The notes under the pieces were generated by a model. That model made no database searches, was not told the origin of the DNA, and saw nothing but the letters and a program-made list of their open reading frames with translations. 64,000 nt of DNA from Fidelibacterota bacterium. Lineage in GTDB: Bacteria; Fidelibacterota; Marinisomatia; Marinisomatales; TCS55. Below are positions 1 to 7,892 of this stretch, in pieces (within the stretch, counting starts at the first letter, position 1; each line of letters starts with the position of its first letter). A program made the position numbers and the translations under genes. Where the stretch lies: contig SCKN01000002.1 of NCBI GenBank assembly GCA_004124385.1, positions 295,958 to 359,957 of the forward strand, given 5' to 3'.

Positions 1-382
1 TGGTAGCATTAATTTCGATAAGGGGCTTTTCAGCAACGACTATTATTTCTTTTCCGGCAATTGCTTCAGATGATAGCTCGATTGTATATAAATTTGTTGT
101 AAGATCTTTAGCAACACGCACATTCTCAATCGTGACTTTAGCATAGCCAATAAAACTAAACTTTACGCTATATATACCGGGAGGAACATTCAGAATATAA
201 AAATCTCCATTGGAATCTGTAGCGGCTCCCATATTGGTTCCATCCAGAATAACATTAACGCCCGGTAATAAATTTCCGTTTGATTTATCTGTTACTGACC
301 CGGCAATTTTTCCTGTCTCACCAGCAAAAAGCATCATTGGGATCAATAGAATTGTAAATAGCTTGAGGGTATGTTTTAACAT
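1..382 (-). CDS. TonB-dependent receptor, N-terminal part (cut by window edge)
   Basis: The visible 127 residues start with a signal peptide of about 20 residues (MLKHTLKLFTILLIPMMLFA). A carboxypeptidase-regulatory-like beta-sandwich follows (GKIAGSVTD, PGVNVILDGT, GDFYILNVPPGIYSVKFSFI), and then the linker EIIVVAEKPLIEINAT that precedes the plug domain in SusC/CirA-type receptors. The start at 382 is preferred over an in-frame ATG at 388 because GGAG lies 7 bases upstream of it. The family imports ligands through the outer membrane with TonB energy. The plug and barrel lie beyond the window, so the substrate cannot be judged. The linker closely matches that of the receptor at 7893-10838, suggesting paralogy. 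Confidence 0.85.
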   Translation of the reverse strand, partial: MLKHTLKLFTILLIPMMLFAGETGKIAGSVTDKSNGNLLPGVNVILDGTNMGAATDSNGDFYILNVPPGIYSVKFSFIGYAKVTIENVRVAKDLTTNLYTIELSSEAIAGKEIIVVAEKPLIEINAT

Positions 383-554
383 AACCATTCTCCGATTAAT
401 TAATTATTTTATTTAATGTCTGGCCGATAAGGACATAAAAGAACTCCGCATGTCATAATAACGACCGTGATATTAACTGCTCCTAACTCTACTGACAAGC
501 ATAAACAAGAGTTTATACTGTCTTGAGTTAAGTCTGTCTTCAGCAGAATTTAGG

Positions 555-2600
555 TTAATCTGCGAAAGTTTCAAGGATTTTTATTGCATCGGGATTATTT
601 GGATCGAGTTCAAGTATTTTTAATAAAGCAGCTCGCGCCTGGTCGATGTTGCCACTGTGCTGAAATATAGTAGAAAGGGTGCCGTAAGACGGAATAAATC
701 CAGAATCAATCTCCAACGCTAGGAGTGCGAATTTCTTTGCACTGTCCCACTTCTTCTCTACGATTGAAACATTGCTCATGTTATGCAGAGCAAAAATATT
801 ATCTGGTTCTATTGCTAAACAGGACAAAAAATTAACTTTGGCTTTACCGGTGTTATTTTGTTTATATAACAAAATTTCTCCTCTATTATTATACGCATTT
901 GCATAATCCGGATCCAAGATAATGGCCTGTGTATATGCAGCAAAAGCGGCAGAAGCAGAATCTGATAGTATTAGTGTTTGACCAAGATTATTCCAAACAA
1001 CGGGTATATATGAATAAAAATTTATTGACTTGCGAAAGAAATAGTTTGCCTGTTCTAGCTTGTCTGATTCCAAATTTAAGATACCCAGCTGTGCATTAGC
1101 CAAAACATGGGTTGAATCATATTTTATTGTTTGTTGATACGCTGATTCTGCTTTTCTCAAATTCCCCAGTAAATGATACGCTCGCGCCAAATGATACCAA
1201 CCGGAAATATGGTGAACCTTATTGATTAAATTGTTTTCTAATAACGAAATTGCCAATTGCAGGTAATCTTTGTGTTCGTGGCGAGATTCATAATATCGTA
1301 TGTACGCTATTCCTTTTTGTACGTTGGCATCACGATCTGTTTCAAGAAAGTAATTCGTCAGTTCTTTCGGTTTTTTATAACTGTAGCTTTTGTCCGGTTT
1401 TTTGACAATTGTCGATGATTGGCTGATTTGAATTTTATGATCAGTAAAATTTACATGGGGAATGTCCGCTGTATTACCTTGGGGCATATGACACTGAATA
1501 CAATCTGCTCCTGGACGATGGTTTGCGACGCTATTGGTCAACGAAAGGACGTTTAACTCATGGCAGGAAACACAATGCTTATTAAATGAGTGTTGGCTAT
1601 GGTCTTGGACCGGCACATGTGGGTTATGACAAGTAATACACGTTAAGGAAGCACTTTCTTTAAAACAGGCGCTTTTGGCTAAACGTTCTGCGTGACTGGC
1701 AATACGAAATTCATTGGGATCTGATGAAGAATCCATAAATATACTTTTTACATGACTTAAGAGCATTCCCGGGCGAAAATCGCTACTTTGTTTGCCTTGT
1801 TTAAATACGCTGATTTCTCCCTGTAAATGACATTGTTGGCAAACATCCAATTGTTCTTGAAAGGGGAGGTGCTTGGGATTTACAATTGTATAATCTATTT
1901 TCCCCTTTTGGTCATTCATCTTCTCTATTCGGGATTGAACATGCAACTGACCAGGCCCATGACACCGTTCGCACCCAATTCCATGAGGTAAAGGAGTATT
2001 ATATTTGTTTTGCGCTAAAGGCTCATAGTCTGTAAAACTATTGTGGCAGTGCATGCATTTTTCAACAATTGGTCGGGAAAAACGCATATTATTAGAATAA
2101 TATCCTGGGCTCAAATCCCATTTTTTCTGATCAGAATACCACGTTAAAGGTAATTCTGTGATAAATCCATTTTGAATAGATAGATACGTACGGTTGTGAT
2201 TTCCGGAACCGATGATATAATCCACCATCTTACTGCGTTCATAAATTTTGTCTCCGTTTTGATTTAAACGATATTCTATTTGTACCATTTTATCATTCAC
2301 GAGTGATGCAGTATAATAAAAATTATTTTTGGCATCATATACAGGTTCATTATTTTGAAAATCTTCAATGATTTCAGCGCTCTCTGATGGGTAAAAAGAA
2401 CGCCCCATGCCTGTTTTAATAAAACTATTATATATATCAGGGTGGCAAGCAGCACATTCTACATCACCTATATATTGCACGGTTGACTTTAAGTTTTTGA
2501 ATTCAGGGGAAACGGATTCTTTTGATTGTAAAATCTGCATTCCAAAGATGATAATTAGAATAACGATCAAGTTTATTAAAATATGTTTCACCCGGAACAT
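555..2600 (-). CDS. seven-haem c-type cytochrome with C-terminal TPR repeats
   Basis: The 681-residue protein has one N-terminal hydrophobic segment (residues about 7-24), so it is exported or membrane-anchored. Seven CxxCH haem motifs are visible, starting near residues 49 (CAACH), 182 (CMHCH), 210 (CERCH), 254 (CQQCH), 321 (CITCH), 343 (CVSCH) and 367 (CIQCH). From about residue 450 to the end it is tetratricopeptide repeats (for example WYHLARAYHLLGNLRKAESA). This layout is known from cytochrome c554-like multihaem proteins with TPR tails in Bacteroidota, Planctomycetota and relatives; the substrate is generally unknown. A periplasmic or surface electron-transfer role is inferred. No oxidoreductase partner is adjacent and the ribosome-binding site is weak. 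Confidence 0.85.
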   Translation of the reverse strand: MFRVKHILINLIVILIIIFGMQILQSKESVSPEFKNLKSTVQYIGDVECAACHPDIYNSFIKTGMGRSFYPSESAEIIEDFQNNEPVYDAKNNFYYTASLVNDKMVQIEYRLNQNGDKIYERSKMVDYIIGSGNHNRTYLSIQNGFITELPLTWYSDQKKWDLSPGYYSNNMRFSRPIVEKCMHCHNSFTDYEPLAQNKYNTPLPHGIGCERCHGPGQLHVQSRIEKMNDQKGKIDYTIVNPKHLPFQEQLDVCQQCHLQGEISVFKQGKQSSDFRPGMLLSHVKSIFMDSSSDPNEFRIASHAERLAKSACFKESASLTCITCHNPHVPVQDHSQHSFNKHCVSCHELNVLSLTNSVANHRPGADCIQCHMPQGNTADIPHVNFTDHKIQISQSSTIVKKPDKSYSYKKPKELTNYFLETDRDANVQKGIAYIRYYESRHEHKDYLQLAISLLENNLINKVHHISGWYHLARAYHLLGNLRKAESAYQQTIKYDSTHVLANAQLGILNLESDKLEQANYFFRKSINFYSYIPVVWNNLGQTLILSDSASAAFAAYTQAIILDPDYANAYNNRGEILLYKQNNTGKAKVNFLSCLAIEPDNIFALHNMSNVSIVEKKWDSAKKFALLALEIDSGFIPSYGTLSTIFQHSGNIDQARAALLKILELDPNNPDAIKILETFAD

Positions 2601-2658
2601 GGCATAAGATAAAAGGGCTGCTTATCTTTAATTTGATTTTTTTTCCTGATCATAATCA

Positions 2659-2958
2659 GGAAGTTAATATATTATTTTTTCCCTACCAATCATCGCCGTT
2701 TTTCCACACAACTGTGTTTAATATAGATACATTTCCAAAATTAACAATAGCTCCGCTATAAGTTGAGCTAAATGTTCTATTTCTGAAAAATACACAATTC
2801 ATAATATCCGCTCTGCTTGTATTGCCAACTATAAATCCACCGCTAGAAAGAGCGTAACCACCAATAATCGTAAGACCTTCCAATGTGTCTCGATTCATTT
2901 TTACCACAGAACCCAGCCCAACATCTGCTCCAAACAAAGTTATTTCCGGAATCGTTAT
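2659..2958 (-). pseudogene. internally deleted copy of the beta-helix lipoprotein gene
   Basis: This stretch is nearly identical to parts of the intact gene at 11497-12966. It keeps the LFGADVGLGSVVKMNR part, then jumps to GFIVGNTSRADIMNCVFF, then jumps again to the final DDW and stop. The first deletion joins copies of CCACCGCC and the second joins copies of (A/T)CGCC, so both look like slippage or recombination at short direct repeats. Homology also covers the stop codon and about 23 bases downstream of it and ends sharply at 2659. At 2958 it switches to an unrelated PD40 fragment. An open frame of 84 codons (2683-2937) survives but lacks the signal peptide and most of the helix, so I call it a relic. 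Confidence 0.8.
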
Positions 2959-3277
2959 CGACCGTTGCTGTTCATTACGTAAAGCTCGGCATTACCATTC
3001 CGGTAAGAGACAAAAGCAATTTGCTCTCCGGTTGGAGACCATTGAGGATTAGAATCCATTGCGGAATCATCTGTGAGCCCGATGGTATTGTTACCGTCAG
3101 AATCCACGATATAGATTTCCCGATTCCCGTCTCGATCAGAATGAAAGACAATCGGTGTTATGTATGAGGTGTCACTTTGATTAGAATGTTTGGTACAGGT
3201 GGAAATATTATAATTAATAAAAATATGCCAATAATAATTAAGACTGTAAAATGTACCTGTTTTTGGTTAATGCTCAC
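2959..3277 (-). pseudogene. PD40/TolB-like beta-propeller fragment, frameshifted
   Basis: Translated on the minus strand this gives FHSDRDGNREIYIVDSDG and then SPTGEQIAFVSYRNGNAELY, the typical PD40 (TolB-type propeller) repeat pattern. Upstream, in a different frame, is a hydrophobic segment (VHFTVLIIIGIFLLIIIF) that could be the original N-terminus, starting at GTG 3277. The propeller frame ends in TAA exactly where the beta-helix homology begins (2958), so two unrelated gene pieces have been joined. With at least one frameshift and only one or two propeller blades left, no function is expected. The strong hairpin directly upstream (3282-3320) belongs to the preceding operon. Confidence 0.6.
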
Positions 3278-3281
3278 AATA

Positions 3282-3320
3282 GGAAATGGAAAAAGCCCCA
3301 AGAGGGCTTTTTCCATTTCC
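3282..3320 (-). terminator. Rho-independent terminator of the TonB/PorV operon
   Basis: A perfect 17-bp inverted repeat (GGAAATGGAAAAAGCCC and its complement) surrounds a 5-base loop. It lies 18 bases beyond the stop of the PorV-like gene ending at 3339. The stem itself contains A and T tracts, so it could act in both directions. It marks the end of the 10838-to-3339 transcription unit. Confidence 0.85.
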
Positions 3321-3338
3321 TTCTGATTTTAAAATAAT

Positions 3339-4400
3339 TTAGAAGGCTATCTTAATCGAATAGACCAGGTTATTATCAAAATAATCTACAACTGATCTTT
3401 GGGCTACTTCTAAAGAGACAATCATATTTCCGATGGGATAATTAATTCCTGCTCCAAAAGTAGTGCCAAAATTAGAGCCACCATATTCATCCCAATCACC
3501 TTGTTTAATATCGTCCGGTTTTTCATCATCAATGCTTTCAATTGCTATCGCTCCGCCAATCCATAAAGATGATGTTCCCATGGTAGTATTATATTCACCC
3601 CCTAAACGCAGCTGATTATTTGAAAAGCTGTTATTGTTAAAGGATGCCATGAGGGAAAGGTTGGGTATGACTTCATAATTTATTGACATATTTAATTCAG
3701 CAGGTATTTCAAACCCTTCCGATACAATCTGAAAGCTTTCATTCTTTGTGCCATCTTCTGATTCATCAGGTGAAAGTTTCTGTTCCAGATCTGATCCTGC
3801 ATACTGCATTTTGGAACCCAGATTGCTCAGCATGACTCCGATTTTGACAGGAAGATTAGCGAAACTGTACTGAACACCCATATCTACACCAATACCACTC
3901 GCTGTTGTTCGCATAATACGTTCTTGGACATATTTTAAATTCACCCCAACACGCATACGGTCAGCCAATGCTTTTGACCATGTAGCGGAGACAGTCATGA
4001 AGTCAGGTGAGAATGTTTCACCTGTTCCTTCCGTATTCTCCGCTGATGTTCTGACAATTTCACCAAAATCAAATGATTTCACGCTAAAGCCAAATACGCC
4101 GGATTTACCGGCATTGGCGACAAGTGCAACATAGTTTACCTCTATATCCGCGATATAGGACATATTTGTAAACACAGCTTCAAATGATTTATCGAAGTTG
4201 GATGCTCCCGCCGGGTTAAAGAATAGTGCATCCACACCACTGACAGTTGCAAGATTTGCTCCATTCAAAGCAATGCCATGTGCCCCCACAGGTACAGACA
4301 ACTGAGTTGCACCGGCAGTGCCCCTTGACTTAATTGTCCCAGCAAAGGTTGTAGCAAGTAATGCACCCGCAATGATTAGACTTGTGTATTTTGTTTTCAT
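3339..4400 (-). CDS. PorV/PorQ-family outer-membrane beta-barrel protein
   Basis: This 353-residue protein has a signal peptide (ending near residue 20, TTFAG). Next comes the family hallmark SRGTAGATQLSVPVGAHGIA, with a GANLATVSGVDALFFNPAG segment close behind, and then many alternating beta strands ending in the barrel-type C-terminus SIKIAF. PorV-family proteins are FadL-like barrels; PorV itself is a shuttle of the type IX secretion system. The gene is third in an operon after a TonB receptor and a giant secreted protein, 21 bases from the latter. Whether it serves T9SS or only its operon partner cannot be told from sequence. A strong terminator follows. Confidence 0.85.
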   Translation of the reverse strand: MKTKYTSLIIAGALLATTFAGTIKSRGTAGATQLSVPVGAHGIALNGANLATVSGVDALFFNPAGASNFDKSFEAVFTNMSYIADIEVNYVALVANAGKSGVFGFSVKSFDFGEIVRTSAENTEGTGETFSPDFMTVSATWSKALADRMRVGVNLKYVQERIMRTTASGIGVDMGVQYSFANLPVKIGVMLSNLGSKMQYAGSDLEQKLSPDESEDGTKNESFQIVSEGFEIPAELNMSINYEVIPNLSLMASFNNNSFSNNQLRLGGEYNTTMGTSSLWIGGAIAIESIDDEKPDDIKQGDWDEYGGSNFGTTFGAGINYPIGNMIVSLEVAQRSVVDYFDNNLVYSIKIAF

Positions 4401-4421
4401 TATTAATCTCTCCTTTTGCTG

Positions 4422-7400
4422 TTAATAGACATCTATGCGTTCTTCGGGCTGAACAACAGCTATCTTAAGTAATTTATCTCCCGAAGCAGTTTCAATATGG
4501 GCAATATACATTCCGCTAGCAACGGGAATATTGAAGTTATTGGTTAAATTCCAAACTTCATATTGCGTTCCATCATTGTGAACCATTTTTCTAACCAATT
4601 CACCGGCAAGATTGAACACGCGAATTGTCGCTGTCCCGTCTTCTGGAAGATGTGTAAACGTGACTTGTCTTTCAACAGGTGTTCTCTCTTCCGGGTTGTA
4701 TGCAAAGTATGGATTTGGCCAGACATTGATTTCTTTTGGATCATATGCCACTGTGGCGGTCTTAGCGTTATCTGTATCAATTGTGAAGACATCGCTCAAG
4801 GCGTTGGGCTTGGTGGTCACCATCCGGAATATAGTTCCTTCTTCAGGTATCTCCGCATCGACTACAAATGGATCAGCCTCCACATCGCCACCGTTCCAGT
4901 TTGCGAATGTCATGTTCAGCAAAACGACTCTAGTGATCTGACCAACAGCTGAAAGTGGTAATCCAGGGCCTGTTGCCCATATATAAACACCGCTGGCCAT
5001 GGGATCAGCGGTAAGGGCAGCTACCATAGCTTCATATCCAGCAGTACCGGGCGCCCTATCCGCATGCTCCAATACATAAAATCCTTCCATGTACGGATCA
5101 TTGGTTCCGCCGGAAATTGGGCTGTCATCCTGATACATGTTCCATTCGCCATCTTCATTAGAGTCATTGAATATTCCCATCAGCTGAAAATCGTCATCCG
5201 GATCATTAACATCACCAATATTCCAGATTTCGAGCGGTGTATCAACAACCAGATCTGTACCCCTATTAAGCATCTTACTCCCGGTTGCGGTAAAGCGGAA
5301 CTCATAATCGTCAGGAATTAAATACTGCATACCGCCATCCGGATTTCCATATCCTCCGGCATAACGGGTCACGTAAGGGTAGAAATCCTCGTAGTTTTTG
5401 TTGGATCCGTTGCTGGTAGTAATAAACCACGTCGAGCCATTAGTCTGCTGGTTTTCCATATTATCTCGGCCCATACCGGGATAACCATTATAATCGGCTG
5501 AAGCGCCGGCATAACCATCGATAGCGCCATCGGCATTATGGGTAGCGTAGAAGTCCTTGAATTCATTTGGCGGACCACTTACTATTATCTGCAATCCCTC
5601 AACGATCGGATTTGCACCGACTCCAACATCGTCTCCGCTCTCCATATCTACGCCGCCTTGTATGGGATTACCCGAAACCAGCAGTGTACTGGTGGTGGTG
5701 TTGGTCAGGTCCCAGACAAGGGTTGTAGTGTCAGCATTAAAACGAAACGAAATTTGATATTCATCACCTGTAATCAATAACGGATCAATGATCACTGCAA
5801 CAGCTGATCCGTCTGAAGCGCCGACGCTATGCGTGGCGGCGATAGACGATGTACCATAACTGGTCACGGGTTCATCTCGCGTGGTTGCGATTTGCGGACG
5901 GATAGTTATTATGTTCATCGAACTTTCCAATGTTCTCGGAATTCCATAGGGATTATATCCATAAGTAGTCACAGCAAAGTAATATGCTCGATTGGTCTTC
6001 AGCGGAATTCCACCATTTAAACCATCTGTATCAATTTCAATACTCCGTTTGATACCGCTGTCAGAACCAAACTGTACACGGCGATTGATTATTTCACCAA
6101 GGGTTGCATCAAATACATCATCGAATATTTCCGTAATTCCATCAATCAAATCATACGTGGCAACTCGTTTTGCGGCTCCTTGCCCGGATGCGGTTTCTAA
6201 TTGATAAACATTGTATCCCTGAAAAGTAAATGTAGTATTCTCACCTTCGAAAGTGGTGTCAATGTTATCTACTATTTGAATAAATGTATAAGTCGTATCC
6301 ATCGTAATCGTTGTATCGATTCCAACGATCACTGTATCCGATGTCACCCCAAATATAATGTCCGTAACCCAGGTTGTATCAAAAGAGACCGGGACGGGGA
6401 GTTTATCAATCACATCTAATGCCTCGTAGCTTTCTACTGCATTCACACCGTCGTCCCAAGTGAGCAAAATAGCATCATTAGATGTACTTACTGCAACATC
6501 CGGAGAAATTGGAGAGGCAGGTAACGCAAACTGAATATCGTATGCGAGCTGCGCCAATTGATCGACCTCTTTCAATGCTGTAATTGAGGAAAGGGCACTA
6601 TTACCGCGAGCAATTATCATACCAAAAACGACTTCCTGAGAGTCCTCAGCTGCAAGTGTAAATGGACCAACGTTCATTAAAAACCGTCGATCGCCTGAAG
6701 CATGATCATCTGAATCAACCCAAACGCCATCACCGGCGCCCGTATTAAGGTTTGGATCGTCCGGGTGAACAAACTTACCTGCTTCACCTGTTTCAGAGTT
6801 AATAAATGGTGAACCATCCCTGAGGTAGCCAGACATATAGTTGTATGCTTCTTCCGCAGTATTCGGATCAGCATAAACCGGATCGCCATTAATATATTTT
6901 GTAAAAGAACTCATTTCGAGGTTTTTATAACCCGGGATAAGCCTGCCATAGGCAAAAGCTGTATCACCGGCAGATTCCACAATGGGTCCCTGGAAAAAGT
7001 CATAACCTATAGCCGGCGGATCTCCACCATAATCAGAATCAGCGCCATCGTTATAACAAAAACCTAAACTGAGGGTTGTATCGCATCCGACAAAGTCATC
7101 CCCTGCATCACCAAGATCGGGGTCTGCCCATAGACCAATAATGGTCGAATCAACATCCACACCGCTTTTATTGATGATCAACGCTTTAACGAACATCATA
7201 TCACCAAAAGCGTCCGGTCTATCATATCCCCAAATGGTCATTTGCAATTCAACGCCCAAAGGCAACGTGTTAAAAATGGAGTGTTGTGCTTGATAGCCAT
7301 CATTCATCACCCACCAAATCACCTGGTCGCCGATAAATTCCGGGTGGTCAAGCCCTGCCGGCAATGGAGTATAAACCCCATCTCCGTCTTCATCTACCCA

Positions 7401-7868
7401 AGGCGCTCCCAAATCGACTGGCCAGTTCTGGAAATCATCACTTGCCAGAGGATCTGCTAAATCAGATTTATTTACTATATATAGCTTGTGTTCGGAGGCT
7501 CCTTGATCACTCCCCCAAGGTCCGGCCACAAATTCAGGCCCATATTCTGCAACAGCGGTTCGGATTTGACCGTCGACCTTACCTGCAATCCAGAGTCCTG
7601 AAGCAAAGTTAATGTAGAGATGGGAACCCTTAGGCCATTCCATTCCCGAATGACCTGTAATCCGATGGGATACAAGCATACCATTGTTTTCCAAGTCATC
7701 GCGTATTCGATTACCATCAAACTGTCCGGCATCTGCTTTGTATAATGGGCCCGGCAAATTTAATCTGCCGCCTCTCTTTTCTCCTATTAACCCTGTGGTC
7801 ATAATGGAGAAAAGAAAAGAAAAGAATAATATGCTTCTAATCTGTTTAATAAATAGATTTTTTTTCAT
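4422..7868 (-). CDS. giant secreted surface protein with T9SS-like C-terminal domain
   Basis: The protein has 1148 residues and a signal peptide (FFSFLFSIMTTGLIG). The body is rich in Asp, Gly, Thr and Asn, with fibronectin-III-like stretches around residues 430-640. The C-terminal 90 residues (VWPNPYFAYNPEERTP, ATIRVFNLAGELVRKM, IPVASGMYIAHIETASGDKL) match the por-secretion/T9SS sorting fold, though it lacks the usual NYPNPFNP wording. It sits between a TonB receptor (25-base gap) and a PorV-like barrel (21-base gap), so the three probably work together at the outer membrane. No catalytic motif is evident. It may be a large adhesin or glycan-binding subunit; function is unassigned. Confidence 0.8.
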   Translation of the reverse strand: MKKNLFIKQIRSILFFSFLFSIMTTGLIGEKRGGRLNLPGPLYKADAGQFDGNRIRDDLENNGMLVSHRITGHSGMEWPKGSHLYINFASGLWIAGKVDGQIRTAVAEYGPEFVAGPWGSDQGASEHKLYIVNKSDLADPLASDDFQNWPVDLGAPWVDEDGDGVYTPLPAGLDHPEFIGDQVIWWVMNDGYQAQHSIFNTLPLGVELQMTIWGYDRPDAFGDMMFVKALIINKSGVDVDSTIIGLWADPDLGDAGDDFVGCDTTLSLGFCYNDGADSDYGGDPPAIGYDFFQGPIVESAGDTAFAYGRLIPGYKNLEMSSFTKYINGDPVYADPNTAEEAYNYMSGYLRDGSPFINSETGEAGKFVHPDDPNLNTGAGDGVWVDSDDHASGDRRFLMNVGPFTLAAEDSQEVVFGMIIARGNSALSSITALKEVDQLAQLAYDIQFALPASPISPDVAVSTSNDAILLTWDDGVNAVESYEALDVIDKLPVPVSFDTTWVTDIIFGVTSDTVIVGIDTTITMDTTYTFIQIVDNIDTTFEGENTTFTFQGYNVYQLETASGQGAAKRVATYDLIDGITEIFDDVFDATLGEIINRRVQFGSDSGIKRSIEIDTDGLNGGIPLKTNRAYYFAVTTYGYNPYGIPRTLESSMNIITIRPQIATTRDEPVTSYGTSSIAATHSVGASDGSAVAVIIDPLLITGDEYQISFRFNADTTTLVWDLTNTTTSTLLVSGNPIQGGVDMESGDDVGVGANPIVEGLQIIVSGPPNEFKDFYATHNADGAIDGYAGASADYNGYPGMGRDNMENQQTNGSTWFITTSNGSNKNYEDFYPYVTRYAGGYGNPDGGMQYLIPDDYEFRFTATGSKMLNRGTDLVVDTPLEIWNIGDVNDPDDDFQLMGIFNDSNEDGEWNMYQDDSPISGGTNDPYMEGFYVLEHADRAPGTAGYEAMVAALTADPMASGVYIWATGPGLPLSAVGQITRVVLLNMTFANWNGGDVEADPFVVDAEIPEEGTIFRMVTTKPNALSDVFTIDTDNAKTATVAYDPKEINVWPNPYFAYNPEERTPVERQVTFTHLPEDGTATIRVFNLAGELVRKMVHNDGTQYEVWNLTNNFNIPVASGMYIAHIETASGDKLLKIAVVQPEERIDVY

Positions 7869-7892
7869 TTTTGTTACCTCTGTTTATTGAAA

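Noticed and set aside
2643..2662. Perfect 8-bp hairpin TTCCTGAT-CATA-ATCAGGAA as a terminator
   Set aside because: Transcripts from the minus strand would meet A residues, not U, after the stem. Plus-strand transcripts have no gene upstream to terminate. It may only mark the homology edge.
5064..6419. Several plus-strand open frames of 60-85 codons opposite the giant secreted protein
   Set aside because: They are antisense shadows of a long conserved frame, with no initiation signals or recognisable domains.
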